Assembly: GCA_963932955.1 (NCBI GenBank)
Contig: CAWVRK010000005.1
Location: 1 to 64,000 of the forward strand
Source of the DNA: Flavicella sp963932955
GTDB taxonomy: Bacteria > Bacteroidota > Bacteroidia > Flavobacteriales > Flavobacteriaceae
Direction of reading: 5' to 3'
Length of the DNA stretch: 64,000 bases
The notes beneath the pieces were generated by a model. The model saw only the letters and a program-made list of their open reading frames with translations. It was not told the DNA's origin and made no database searches. Made by a program: the position numbers and the translations under genes. Within the stretch, counting starts at the first letter, position 1, and each line of letters opens with the position of its first letter. Below, one piece after another: positions 14,872 through 23,954 of the stretch.

Positions 14872-16617
14872 TTAGTTGATGTCCAACACAAAAGGCATTC
14901 TTGCTTGGATTCCTTGGACATTTCTCAAGTTGTGAATTTTCTGAAACAGTGAGAAATTGGCATCTCCAACCCAATCTTTCAAGAACCCTTCTTTGCTTCT
15001 CAGAAAAGGCATACTTTCAAAGACCTCACTCAATTCTTTTTTGTAAGAAGGATAATTTTTGACTTTGTAGGTCTTTACTTCTGCTAAGGAAGCAGCCAAT
15101 GCTACCGCTCGGTCCAACCCTCCCAACTCGTCCACCAAACCTTGCTCCAGAGCTTGTGCCCCTGACCAAACACGCCCTTGGGCGACTTCATGTACCTCAT
15201 CAAACGTCATGTTTCTTCCTTTGGCCACTTTTCCGACAAAGGTCTTGTAGATGTTGTCAACTCCTTCTTTGGTCAAGGCGTAAAAAGAGGCGTCTATGGG
15301 GTGAAAAGGACTGTAGCTGGCAGGAGAATTTGTGGCTACTTTTTCTGAATAAACACCCATTTTATCTGTAAGCTGACTGATGTTTGGCAACATTCCAAAA
15401 ACGCCAATGGATCCAGTAATCGTGGTTGGTTCCGCCACAATTTTATCGGCATTGCAAGCGATGTAATACCCTCCAGAAGCAGCGAGGTCACCCATAGAAA
15501 CTACCAAGGGTTTTTCAGCTTTGGTCAACTCCATGGCCCTCCAGATCAAATCTGACGCCAAAGCACTCCCTCCGGGAGAATTGACTCTCAAAACCACAGC
15601 TTTTACTTTTTTATCGCTACAGGCTTGCTCCAACGCTTTGACCATCAGCTCTTGACCGATGTAGTTTTCATCACCTTTGCCGTACTGTATGTCTCCTTGC
15701 GCATAAACTACCGCGATTCTTTCAGTAGCCGGATTGAAAACACGCCCACTTCTCGATTGGATGTAGTCCATCAAATTGAGGGTGTTTAGATTTTCTGTTT
15801 GCGCCAAGGCTTTTAGTTTTTCATCATAGGCATCTCGGTACAAAGCAGCATCTGCGAGTTTGTTCTCCACAGCCATGTCTGCTGCTCTCCCTTTGGAAAG
15901 GTCTGCAATCTCATTCAAGGTTTCTACGGACAAACTCCGCGACAAGGAGATGTCTTGGACAAGGGCTGACCAAAGCGACTGCAACAAAGATTGAATTTGT
16001 TTTCTATTTGCTTTGCTCATTTTATTTTCCAAAAACGGCTCTACCGCACTTTTGTATTTTCCGTGGCGAATGACCTCCATCTTTACGCCGTATTTGTCTT
16101 GAAAATCTTTAAAAAATAAAATTTCGGAAGCCAAGCCTTTGAATTCAATCTGCCCAATCGGACTTAAAAACAAGGAGTCCGCCACAGAACTCAAATAATA
16201 TTCTTTTTGACCGTATACATCGGCGTAGGCCATGACAAATTTTCCAGTGGTTTTGAAATCTTCCAAAGCACTGCGAATGGCTGTGAGTTGGGAAATACCT
16301 CCTTGCAAACTTTTTGTTTCGATACTGATGCCCAAAATTTTTTCGTCGTTTTTCGCATTTTCAATCGCCTCTAAAAGAGTGTTCAGTCCCGTGACCTTGT
16401 CCAAAGTTCCCAAAACTACTGTCAATGGGTTGTCGTCTTTGGGCGCATAATCTTTGATTTGGGTATCCAATTGAATTTTCAAAACCGATTTTTCAGACAC
16501 AACTATTTGCGGAGTATCATTGACTGCAACAGCAATTCCTGCAAAAACTGCGATGAGAAGAAAAATAGCTATAAAAAAGCCCAAAATAGACGCAAATAGG
16601 TTTCTTAGAAAATTCAT
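14872..16617 (-). CDS. sppA: Signal peptide peptidase SppA, 67-kDa type
   Basis: Encodes 581 residues, the long form with two tandem S49 peptidase domains. It is anchored to the inner membrane by one helix (about residues 6-28, NLFASILGFFIAIFLLIAVF) with the catalytic part outside. It digests cleaved signal peptides. The catalytic Lys lies in the N-terminal domain (GKYKSAVEPF) and the nucleophile Ser in the C-terminal domain (GDLAASGGYYIACNAD), as in the E. coli enzyme. SPGGSALASDLIWRAM is the matching oxyanion region. The ATG at 16617 is chosen because it begins directly before the membrane helix and has a promoter match 23 bases upstream. Diverges from folK. Confidence 0.94.
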   Translation of the reverse strand: MNFLRNLFASILGFFIAIFLLIAVFAGIAVAVNDTPQIVVSEKSVLKIQLDTQIKDYAPKDDNPLTVVLGTLDKVTGLNTLLEAIENAKNDEKILGISIETKSLQGGISQLTAIRSALEDFKTTGKFVMAYADVYGQKEYYLSSVADSLFLSPIGQIEFKGLASEILFFKDFQDKYGVKMEVIRHGKYKSAVEPFLENKMSKANRKQIQSLLQSLWSALVQDISLSRSLSVETLNEIADLSKGRAADMAVENKLADAALYRDAYDEKLKALAQTENLNTLNLMDYIQSRSGRVFNPATERIAVVYAQGDIQYGKGDENYIGQELMVKALEQACSDKKVKAVVLRVNSPGGSALASDLIWRAMELTKAEKPLVVSMGDLAASGGYYIACNADKIVAEPTTITGSIGVFGMLPNISQLTDKMGVYSEKVATNSPASYSPFHPIDASFYALTKEGVDNIYKTFVGKVAKGRNMTFDEVHEVAQGRVWSGAQALEQGLVDELGGLDRAVALAASLAEVKTYKVKNYPSYKKELSEVFESMPFLRSKEGFLKDWVGDANFSLFQKIHNLRNVQGIQARMPFVLDIN

Positions 16618-16640
16618 ATAATTTGATTGGAGATTGATCA

Positions 16641-16648
16641 CAAATATA
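16641..16648 (-). promoter_or_regulatory. Promoter -7 element for sppA
   Basis: Minus strand TATATTTG, full TAnnTTTG match, 23 bases before the ATG at 16617. It supports that start over the longer frame beginning at 16701. Confidence 0.65.
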
Positions 16649-16713
16649 ACATTTTCTTTTGTTTCTTTGTGTCGCAATGCCTTGACATCGTTGCCAGACA
16701 TCCCTATTTAAAA

Positions 16714-17229
16714 ATGACAAAAGCTACACAAAATACATTTCTGTCCTTGGGCAGCAACTTGGACAACAAATTTGACAACTTACAGTTGGCAGTGCGTGCC
16801 ATTGATAAAACACTTGGCGATGTCAAAAAAATTTCTTCGCTCTACGAGTCTCCCGCATGGGGTTTTGATGGACTTCCTTTTTACAACCTTTGCATAGAAG
16901 TCGCCACGCAGTTCAAAGCAACGGAGTTTTTGGAAAAACTTTTGGAATTGGAATTGATTTTGGGAAGAACACGTGGCCATAAAAAAGGATACCAAGACCG
17001 GACGATTGACATCGACTTGCTTTTGTATGAAAACAAAATCTTTGAAACTACTGTATTGACACTGCCACATCCCCGAATGCTCGAACGAAAGTTTGTGCTC
17101 CTTCCTTTATCAGAAATCGCTGGGGAAATGACCTACCCCACTTCGGACAAAACAATTCAAGAATGCCTGAATGCATGTCCCGATGTCAGCCTATTGCAGA
17201 AGGTTGCTAAAAAAATAACCCTTCTCTAG
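16714..17229 (+). CDS. folK: 2-amino-4-hydroxy-6-hydroxymethyldihydropteridine pyrophosphokinase
   Basis: Encodes 171 residues. HPPK transfers pyrophosphate from ATP to hydroxymethyl-dihydropterin in folate synthesis. Motifs are FLSLGSNLDNKFDNL at the N-terminus, SSLYESPAWGF, YNLCIEVAT and the catalytic LILGRTRGHKKGYQDRTIDI region with the two metal-binding Asp residues of RTIDIDLLLY. HPRMLERKFVLLPLSEIA completes the family. The start at 16714 gives the normal N-terminus; an upstream frame would add an unrelated 29 residues. It converges on gldC with 6 bases between stops. Confidence 0.95.
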   Translation: MTKATQNTFLSLGSNLDNKFDNLQLAVRAIDKTLGDVKKISSLYESPAWGFDGLPFYNLCIEVATQFKATEFLEKLLELELILGRTRGHKKGYQDRTIDIDLLLYENKIFETTVLTLPHPRMLERKFVLLPLSEIAGEMTYPTSDKTIQECLNACPDVSLLQKVAKKITLL

Positions 17230-17235
17230 AAAAAT

Positions 17236-17571
17236 TTATTTCTGAAGTTCTAGTTTTTCGGCAAAATAGTCACAGAAATCTCGCATGGTTGCCCCCATCT
17301 TTTCGTCGTTGGTGGCTCTTTCAAAGCTATGGCTCATGGAGACCAAAGTTTGGTGAAAAAATTGCTTCATCTCGTCTACAGGCATGTCTTTTGTCCACAA
17401 ATCGATGCGAAGGGTGTCTTTCTTTTTGGAGTCCCATATGGACAAGAGAACGGCTTTGCTCTCCGCTTTGTCGACACCTCCGTCTTCTGCAATCCAAGAA
17501 ATCGTTTCTGGAACCTTGTTTTCGTCCAATCCTATTTCAAATTCGATCTTTGATTTGTGTGCTACTGCCAT
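17236..17571 (-). CDS. gldC: Gliding motility protein GldC
   Basis: Encodes 111 residues. Recognised as GldC by overall similarity: HKSKIEFEIGLDENKVPE, ISWIAEDGGV, AVLLSIWDSKKKDTLRIDLW and MKQFFHQTLVSMSHSFERAT. It is a small soluble, acidic protein without signal peptide that is known from gliding Bacteroidota, where it improves gliding; its molecular job is not defined. In Flavobacterium johnsoniae it neighbours gldB. Here gldB is not next to it, so the gene stands alone and converges on folK. A full promoter match lies 24 bases upstream of the ATG. Confidence 0.88.
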   Translation of the reverse strand: MAVAHKSKIEFEIGLDENKVPETISWIAEDGGVDKAESKAVLLSIWDSKKKDTLRIDLWTKDMPVDEMKQFFHQTLVSMSHSFERATNDEKMGATMRDFCDYFAEKLELQK

Positions 17572-17595
17572 TTTTTTGTAGGTTGTAATTCGCTG

Positions 17596-17603
17596 CAAAT
17601 ATA
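17596..17603 (-). promoter_or_regulatory. Promoter -7 element for gldC
   Basis: Minus strand TATATTTG, full TAnnTTTG match, 24 bases before the gldC ATG at 17571. Confidence 0.65.
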
Positions 17604-17740
17604 GCACATTATAGATTGAAAAAACCGCTGTTTTAAAAGCTAGCTTTCGAACGGAGAGCTCACTTTAGATTACGCTGTATTTCTCCGATTTAAAAAGGGT
17701 TTATCTGTCAATTAAATTTCTACACTTGGTCGGAATTAAG

Positions 17741-17748
17741 TATATTTG
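17741..17748 (+). promoter_or_regulatory. Promoter -7 element for the DUF4199-GT2 operon
   Basis: TATATTTG, full TAnnTTTG match, 21 bases before the ATG at 17770. Confidence 0.65.
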
Positions 17749-17769
17749 TTTGTTCTTACAAAAAAACAA

Positions 17770-18288
17770 ATGGAAAATCAATCGATTGGAAGCAAAGAAA
17801 TTGTAAAATGTTACGGATTGTTATTGGGAGGAACTTCCATCCTCATCAGCATCATTCAATATGCTTTGGGAGACCACCTGAGTCCAAAACCTATATACGG
17901 TACGCTGAGCTTTGCGTTGATCGCTGCTTTCATTGTAGTAGGAATTAAAAAATTCAAAGCTGCTAACGAAGGGTATTTGTCTTTTGGTGAAGCGGCAAAA
18001 GTCGGGGTGGGAATTGCCTTGGTAAGCGCTGTGATTTCGATTGTTTACAACCAACTGTTTATGACCTTTATTGAACCTGACTTTATGAATCAAATTCTTT
18101 TACAACAGCAAGAAGACATGTTCAACAAAGGAATGACTGAACAAGAAATTGAATTGGCTGCTCAGATCGGTGAAAAACTAAAAGGACCCTTTATTTCTTC
18201 TGCCATTGGTTTGGTTGCAAGTGCTTTTATTGGGTTTGTCATTTCCGCCATCACAGGAGCCATCCTGAAAAACACAAAGGAAGCTTAA
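17770..18288 (+). CDS. DUF4199 family membrane protein
   Basis: Encodes 172 residues with four hydrophobic segments: LLLGGTSILISIIQYALG, LSFALIAAFIVVGI, VGIALVSAVISIVYNQLF and the C-terminal AIGLVASAFIGFVISAITGA. The third and fourth are separated by a long loop (about 95-145) rich in Gln and Glu. This pattern is that of DUF4199, a Bacteroidota inner-membrane family without known function. The ATG at 17770 is chosen because it follows the promoter match and removes a non-conserved prefix. It lies 12 bases before the GT2 gene and likely helps or accompanies it; that is inference from context. Confidence 0.82.
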   Translation: MENQSIGSKEIVKCYGLLLGGTSILISIIQYALGDHLSPKPIYGTLSFALIAAFIVVGIKKFKAANEGYLSFGEAAKVGVGIALVSAVISIVYNQLFMTFIEPDFMNQILLQQQEDMFNKGMTEQEIELAAQIGEKLKGPFISSAIGLVASAFIGFVISAITGAILKNTKEA

Positions 18289-18300
18289 TTCTTTTTTAAT

Positions 18301-19269
18301 TTGGAATTCCACACAGACCTTTCCGTAGTCATCCCCCTTTTAAACGAAGAAGAATCGTTGCAAGAATTGCACGATTGGATTGTTCGGGTGATGCATGCAG
18401 AAAACTACCGCTATGAGATTTTGTTTATCGACGACGGTAGTACGGACAAGTCCTGGGATATCATTGAAAAACTAAGTGCTGCAAACCCCTGTGTCAAAGC
18501 CCTTCGGTTTTCGAGAAATTACGGAAAATCCCAAGCTTTACACGCGGGCTTCAAAGAAGTCAAAGGAAATGTAGTTATTACCATGGATGCAGATTTACAG
18601 GACGCTCCAGATGAAATCCCCGCACTGTACCAAAAGATTGTCACTGAAAAATACGACTTGGTGAGCGGTTGGAAAAAGAAACGCTTCGATTCCAAAATTC
18701 GCAAAAACATCCCTTCCAAATTGTTCAATTGGGCGGCTCGAAAAGTTTCTGGAATCTCCTTGAACGACTTCAATTGTGGACTCAAAGCCTTTGATATCAA
18801 AGTCGTCAAAGCAATTGATGTGGAAGGAGAAATGCACCGATACATTCCCTTGCTAGCGAAAAATGCGGGTTTTGAAAAAATCGCAGAACAAGTGGTGCAA
18901 CACCAAGCCCGAAAATACGGAGAGACTAAATTTGGTATGGAACGCTTTGTCAATGGTTTTTTAGACCTATTGACCCTTTGGTTTGTCAGTCGATTTGGGA
19001 AACGTCCCATGTACCTTTTTGGCTTTGCTGGCACGCTTGCTTTTTTGTTTGGTTTGATCGCGACCATGTACATGGGTGCCTCTAAATTGATCGCTGTTTT
19101 TTACTTGCAAAAACCTGCCCCATTGGTCACAGACAACCCCTTTTTTTACATAGCCTTGACTTGTATGGTTCTAGGAACACAGCTCTTTTTAGCGGGTTTT
19201 CTTGGAGAATTGGTCTTGCGCAGTAAAAAGAAAACTAAAAACTATAAAACAATACAAGAGATCCTGTAA
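18301..19269 (+). CDS. Family 2 glycosyltransferase with C-terminal membrane anchor
   Basis: Encodes 322 residues, starting at TTG 12 bases after the DUF4199 stop; the next in-frame Met is far inside the domain. The GT-A fold is intact: LSVVIPLLNEEESLQELHDW at the N-terminus, FIDDGSTDKSWDII, and VVITMDADLQDAPDEIP, which holds the metal-binding DAD. The C-terminus has two membrane helices (MYLFGFAGTLAFLFGLIATM and a second near 290). The arrangement resembles polyprenyl-phosphate sugar transferases of the DPM1/GtrB/PglH-like group, which load a sugar on a lipid carrier at the inner membrane. Donor and acceptor are not predictable. Confidence 0.9.
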   Translation: MEFHTDLSVVIPLLNEEESLQELHDWIVRVMHAENYRYEILFIDDGSTDKSWDIIEKLSAANPCVKALRFSRNYGKSQALHAGFKEVKGNVVITMDADLQDAPDEIPALYQKIVTEKYDLVSGWKKKRFDSKIRKNIPSKLFNWAARKVSGISLNDFNCGLKAFDIKVVKAIDVEGEMHRYIPLLAKNAGFEKIAEQVVQHQARKYGETKFGMERFVNGFLDLLTLWFVSRFGKRPMYLFGFAGTLAFLFGLIATMYMGASKLIAVFYLQKPAPLVTDNPFFYIALTCMVLGTQLFLAGFLGELVLRSKKKTKNYKTIQEIL

Positions 19270-19321
19270 AAACAGCGTTGATTATTTCAACAATAACAGG
19301 CTTCTGTTACCTAGAATCTTT

Positions 19322-19329
19322 TACTTTTG
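19322..19329 (+). promoter_or_regulatory. Promoter -7 element for the phosphohexomutase gene
   Basis: TACTTTTG, a full TAnnTTTG match, 20 bases before the ATG at 19350. It suggests this gene can be transcribed separately from the GT2 gene upstream. Confidence 0.55.
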
Positions 19330-19349
19330 CATAAACTAAAAAAAATACT

Positions 19350-21065
19350 ATGAGTACCCTTCAAAGCAACGAAACAGCCCAAAAGTGGCTATCGCCTACC
19401 TTCGATACGGAGACACAAACAGCGGTCAAGACACTTTTAGAGAGCAACCCCGATGTACTGTTGGACAGTTTTTACAAAGACCTTGAGTTTGGAACAGGAG
19501 GCATACGTGGTTTGATGGGTGCAGGCACCAACCGCATCAACAAATACACACTTGGAAAAGCCACCCAAGGGCTTTCCAATTACTTACTAAAAAACGTTCC
19601 AAACAAAGACTGCAGTGTGGCCATTGCCTACGATTGCAGACACCAAAGCGACACGTTGGCAAAAGTGGTGGCGGATGTACTTACCGCCAACGGAATTCAA
19701 GTCTACCTTTTTGAGGCCTTGCGCACCACACCTGCTTTGTCCTTTGCCGTGAACCACTTGTCATGTGATGCGGGAATTGTCTTGACAGCCTCACACAACC
19801 CACCTGAATACAATGGCTACAAAGTCTATTGGTCTGACGGGGGTCAAATTGTCCCACCCCACGACAGCGGAATCATCGCAGAAGTAAACCGATTGGATTT
19901 TTCTGAAATTAAATTTGATGCCAATCCAGCATTGTTGGAATACATCGGAAAAGAGGTGGATGCTTCATTTACAGACGCCTGTGTGGCCAACGGAAGTTTG
20001 GAATTGACAAACAGAGATGATCTCTGTATTGTTTTTACTTCTTTGCACGGAACTTCCATTACAGCCATGCCGGAAACTTTGGAAAAAGCAGGGTATCAGA
20101 ATGTACACATTGTGGAAGAGCAACGCGTACCGAACGGAAATTTCCCGACAGTCGACTCCCCAAACCCTGAAGAGCCTGCTGCCTTGAAGATGGCAACCGA
20201 ATTGGCAGAAAAAGTAACTGCTGACATCGTCATCGGAACAGATCCAGACAGCGATCGTGTAGGAATCGCAGTACGAGACTTGGACGGAAAGATCAAACTC
20301 TTGAACGGAAACCAAACCATGGTCTTAATGATTGACTTTTTGGTCAAAAAATGGCAGCAAGAAGGCCGTTTGGATGGAAAGCAATTTGTCGGTACGACCA
20401 TAGTATCTACGGACATGGTTTCTGCCATTGCAAACAGCTATGGTGTGGAAACTAAAATTTGCTTGACCGGATTCAAATGGATTGCCAAAATGATTGTGGA
20501 CTTTCCCGAATTGGAGTTTATTGGCGGTGGAGAAGAGAGTTTTGGGTTTATGGTCGGTGATTTTGTAAGAGACAAAGATGCCATTACCTCTGCCCTGTTG
20601 GCTTGCGAAATTGCTACCGATGCAAAAGCAAACGGCAGCTCTTTTTACAAAGAATTGGTCAAGCTTTATGTCCAACACGGTTTTTACAAGGAGCATTTGA
20701 TTTCCATCACCAAAAAAGGAATGGACGGAGCCGCTCAAATCAAACAGATGATGGCTGCTCTAAGAGACAAACCTTATACACATATTGATGGTGAAAGGGT
20801 TGAGTACGTCGCTGACTACCAAGCAGCAACCATACAGAACTTGATCACAGGAGAAGCAAGTGTCATTGACCTACCGAAATCCAATGTATTGATTTTTACA
20901 ACCGAACAAGGTACCCGTGTAGCCGCAAGGCCGAGTGGCACCGAACCAAAAATAAAATTCTACTTCAGTGTGAATACTGCGTTGGACTCCATAGAAAGTG
21001 CAACGGAAACAGAACGTGCTTTGGATGAAAAAATACAACGAATCATCTCAGAATTATCTCTATAA
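19350..21065 (+). CDS. Phosphoglucomutase/phosphomannomutase family enzyme
   Basis: Encodes 571 residues. All four domains of alpha-D-phosphohexomutases are visible. These are the substrate-entry FGTGGIRGLMGAGTNRINK, the catalytic phosphoserine loop TASHNPPEYNGYKVYWSDGG, the metal loop GTDPDSDRVGIAV, the sugar-specificity loop GGEESFGFMVGDFVRDKDA, and the phosphate-binding ARPSGTEPKIKFYF. It interconverts hexose 1- and 6-phosphates (glucose and/or mannose), feeding nucleotide-sugar synthesis for glycans. The length and the GGEES loop fit the longer Bacteroidota/Firmicutes type (PgcA-like). It is followed after 9 bases by an ABC exporter. Confidence 0.94.
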   Translation: MSTLQSNETAQKWLSPTFDTETQTAVKTLLESNPDVLLDSFYKDLEFGTGGIRGLMGAGTNRINKYTLGKATQGLSNYLLKNVPNKDCSVAIAYDCRHQSDTLAKVVADVLTANGIQVYLFEALRTTPALSFAVNHLSCDAGIVLTASHNPPEYNGYKVYWSDGGQIVPPHDSGIIAEVNRLDFSEIKFDANPALLEYIGKEVDASFTDACVANGSLELTNRDDLCIVFTSLHGTSITAMPETLEKAGYQNVHIVEEQRVPNGNFPTVDSPNPEEPAALKMATELAEKVTADIVIGTDPDSDRVGIAVRDLDGKIKLLNGNQTMVLMIDFLVKKWQQEGRLDGKQFVGTTIVSTDMVSAIANSYGVETKICLTGFKWIAKMIVDFPELEFIGGGEESFGFMVGDFVRDKDAITSALLACEIATDAKANGSSFYKELVKLYVQHGFYKEHLISITKKGMDGAAQIKQMMAALRDKPYTHIDGERVEYVADYQAATIQNLITGEASVIDLPKSNVLIFTTEQGTRVAARPSGTEPKIKFYFSVNTALDSIESATETERALDEKIQRIISELSL

Positions 21066-21074
21066 AAAAACGAA

Positions 21075-22901
21075 ATGAATCATTTTAAAAAAATATTAAA
21101 CTTTGCACGTCCTTTTATCAAACACGCTTGGCTGAGTGGTTTGTTCAATGTGCTCTATGCCATTTTTAATATTTTGACTGTGCTTTCTTTTTTGCCTGTA
21201 TTGGCCATCCTTTTCAAAACGGATACAAAGACCTATGGCAAGCCTATATACGAGGGAATTGCAAAGAGTTTTGACTTTTTAAAAGACAGTTTTTACTACG
21301 AGATCACCCAACATGTTGAATCCAACGGAGTCTTGGCTACTTTGGGCGTAATTTGCGCAGTCTGTATCGGCTTGTTTTTCTTTAAAAATTTGTTCCGGTA
21401 TTTGGCAACTTTCGAATTGGCATACATCAACAATGGCATCGTTCGAGATTTGCAAAATGCCTTGTACAGCAAAATCATTGAATTGCCCATCTCTTATTTT
21501 TCTGAAAAAAGAAAAGGAGATTTGATGTCTCGGATGACGTTAGATGTACAGGCAGTAAGAGTGTCTTTTTTATCGACCTTAGAAACGATTTTTAGAGATC
21601 CTATCACGATCTGCATCACCTTGCTGATGATGTTTTCGATGAGTGCCAAGCTAACTCTATTTGTTTTTATCATGTTGCCTGTTTCTGGTTTGATCATCTC
21701 TTCTATTGGCAAAAAGTTAAAATCCAATTCTATGAAAGCCCAAAAAGAAGGCGGACGCTTTTTATCTTTTGTAGAAGAAACTCTTACTGGGCTTCGTGTC
21801 ATCAAAGGATTCAATGCCGAAGACAAGATCAAAAATAGATTTTTGGCTTCGACAAGTAACTATGCCAGACTGATGGTGAAAGTGACCCAAAGACAAGCCT
21901 TGGCATCTCCGACAAGCGAATTTTTAGGAGCACTCACCATCATTGCAATCCTTTGGTACGGCGGCAACTTGGTACTGTCCAACAACAGCAATTTGGACGC
22001 CCCTACTTTCTTTACGTATATCGGGCTTTTTTACTCGGTATTGGCGCCTGTAAAATCAATTTCAGGAGCCTTTTCAAAAATTCAAAAAGGAGGTGCTTCT
22101 GCAGAACGCATCTTAGAAATTTTAGAAACCGAAAACAGCATCAAAGAGGTTGAGAATCCAACGTCCAAAACAAGCTTTGACAAAGAAATTGTCTTTGACA
22201 ACATCTCTTTCAAATACAAGGAAGATTATGTGTTAAAAAATTTCTCTTTGACCATTCCAAAAGGACAAACAGTGGCTTTGGTCGGACAATCTGGAAGTGG
22301 AAAATCTACATTGGCAAATTTGATTACGCGTTTTTACGATGTCAATGAAGGAAGTATTTCTATTGACGGTACAGACATCCGTAACATGACTAAAAAGTCG
22401 TTGAGAGACTTGATGGGAATTGTCACCCAAGACTCCATCTTGTTCAACGACAGTGTTGCTGAAAACCTCTCGTTGGGGACAGAAAAATCCTCGGAGGCTG
22501 AAATCGTCGAAGCTGCAAAAATTGCAAATGCCCACGAATTCATCAAAGACCTTGCAGCACAGTACCAAACCAATATTGGGGATGGCGGCAACAAACTATC
22601 GGGAGGACAGAAACAGCGCTTGAGCATCGCAAGAGCAGTTCTCAAAAACCCTCCTATCATGATCCTAGATGAAGCAACCTCTGCATTGGATACCGAATCA
22701 GAACAGTTGGTGCAAGGCGCATTAGAAAAAATGATGAAAAACAGAACGTCTTTCGTCATTGCGCACCGCTTGTCAACCATCCAAAAAGCAGATTTGATTG
22801 TGGTCTTGAAAAAGGGTGAAATCATCGAACAAGGAAACCATACCGAATTGTTGAAAACAAAAGGTGCTTATTACAACCTTGTCAACATGCAAACGATGTA
22901 A
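21075..22901 (+). CDS. MsbA-type ABC exporter (fused membrane and ATPase domains)
   Basis: Encodes 608 residues, a half-transporter that acts as homodimer or heterodimer. An ABC membrane domain with six helices fills about residues 1-330. The ATPase domain follows with Walker A GQSGSGKSTLAN, Q-loop VTQDSILFNDSVAENL, signature LSGGQKQRLSIARA, Walker B PIMILDEATSALD and H-loop IAHRLSTI. The subfamily includes lipid A flippase MsbA and glycan-lipid exporters. It is 9 bases after the hexomutase and 41 before a glycosyltransferase. A surface-glycan or lipid-linked sugar substrate is thus more likely than a drug, but not proved. Confidence 0.9.
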   Translation: MNHFKKILNFARPFIKHAWLSGLFNVLYAIFNILTVLSFLPVLAILFKTDTKTYGKPIYEGIAKSFDFLKDSFYYEITQHVESNGVLATLGVICAVCIGLFFFKNLFRYLATFELAYINNGIVRDLQNALYSKIIELPISYFSEKRKGDLMSRMTLDVQAVRVSFLSTLETIFRDPITICITLLMMFSMSAKLTLFVFIMLPVSGLIISSIGKKLKSNSMKAQKEGGRFLSFVEETLTGLRVIKGFNAEDKIKNRFLASTSNYARLMVKVTQRQALASPTSEFLGALTIIAILWYGGNLVLSNNSNLDAPTFFTYIGLFYSVLAPVKSISGAFSKIQKGGASAERILEILETENSIKEVENPTSKTSFDKEIVFDNISFKYKEDYVLKNFSLTIPKGQTVALVGQSGSGKSTLANLITRFYDVNEGSISIDGTDIRNMTKKSLRDLMGIVTQDSILFNDSVAENLSLGTEKSSEAEIVEAAKIANAHEFIKDLAAQYQTNIGDGGNKLSGGQKQRLSIARAVLKNPPIMILDEATSALDTESEQLVQGALEKMMKNRTSFVIAHRLSTIQKADLIVVLKKGEIIEQGNHTELLKTKGAYYNLVNMQTM

Positions 22902-22941
22902 ACAATTTTAAAACGAAATTTCCATACCCCTCCCCCATAAA

Positions 22942-23943
22942 ATGATTGAAAAAATTATGTTTGTGCTGATTTTTAAATGGAAGTACCGCATCGCTGCTTT
23001 CAATGCGTGGCTCTTATTTGAAAAACCTCCCAAGGAGATAAAATCCATAACTTATGTGGCTCGTGAAGCAGATAAAAAATGGATTTTTGGCGCCCAAGTC
23101 AGACGCCTCTCCAACTATTCTCAACTCAATTCCCAGCCTTATTTTCATGCCAAACTGAGGGACATCCCCCAATCAGATGCCTACTTTTTTATTTTTCCAA
23201 ATTATTTTTGCCGTGCAATGCGCCACAATCCATTCCTCCTGAATCGAAAAAACATAGTGATGTACACGCATGCACACTGGACACGTTCCTATTCAAAAAC
23301 ACACATCGCGTGGTGTTTGAACAAAGCCCACAAAGTTGTTTGTTTGAACAGTACAACCAAAAAGCAGCTAGTTAAAATCGGGGTCAACATAGAAAAAATT
23401 GAAGTCCTTCACATCGCCGCATGCCCAGAAACCTTTTACGAACACGAACGTAAAGAAGGACGCATAGGTTTTTGTGCTGCGTATAGCGAACGAAAAAATC
23501 CTAATTTGATTTTTGACCTTGTCAAAAACATGCCTGAAAAGAAATTCACGCTGATTGGAAAAAACTGGAAAAACTACGAGCGCTTCGAGGAATTGATTCG
23601 TTTTCCCAACTTTACTTATCTCGACAATCCTCCCTATGAAACTTATCCAAAACTGTATTCAGAAATTGACTTTTTTGTGTCGGCGTCCCTATTAGAAGGG
23701 GGTCCCGTACCCGTTCTTGAAGCCATGCTTTCCAACTGTGTGCCGATTGCCTCCAGGACTGGATTTTGTCCAGACATCATACAACACGGCGAAAACGGTT
23801 TTCTCTTCGAACCCGATGCTCATTTCAGAGACGTCATGAAATTGATCACAGAAGCAGCTGATTTAAAGACCAATACGCGTGCTAGTGTGCTTTCGCATTC
23901 CTGGAAAAATTGTTCGAAGAAAATCGATGCGCTTTGCTCCTAA
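22942..23943 (+). CDS. Glycosyltransferase, GT-B fold (family 1/4-like)
   Basis: Encodes 333 residues. The C-terminal donor-binding half is clear: EVLHIAACPETFYEH, IGFCAAYSERKNPNLIF, and FFVSASLLEGGPVPVLEAML, which supplies the E-x7-E motif of GT-B retaining enzymes. The N-terminal half is weaker but starts with a short hydrophobic stretch (MIEKIMFVLIFKWKYRIAAF, part) that may associate with the membrane. It is likely part of the upstream glycan operon. Its stop is 11 bases from the convergent cca stop. Specific sugar and linkage are unknown. Confidence 0.85.
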   Translation: MIEKIMFVLIFKWKYRIAAFNAWLLFEKPPKEIKSITYVAREADKKWIFGAQVRRLSNYSQLNSQPYFHAKLRDIPQSDAYFFIFPNYFCRAMRHNPFLLNRKNIVMYTHAHWTRSYSKTHIAWCLNKAHKVVCLNSTTKKQLVKIGVNIEKIEVLHIAACPETFYEHERKEGRIGFCAAYSERKNPNLIFDLVKNMPEKKFTLIGKNWKNYERFEELIRFPNFTYLDNPPYETYPKLYSEIDFFVSASLLEGGPVPVLEAMLSNCVPIASRTGFCPDIIQHGENGFLFEPDAHFRDVMKLITEAADLKTNTRASVLSHSWKNCSKKIDALCS

Positions 23944-23954
23944 AACCAGGAAAA

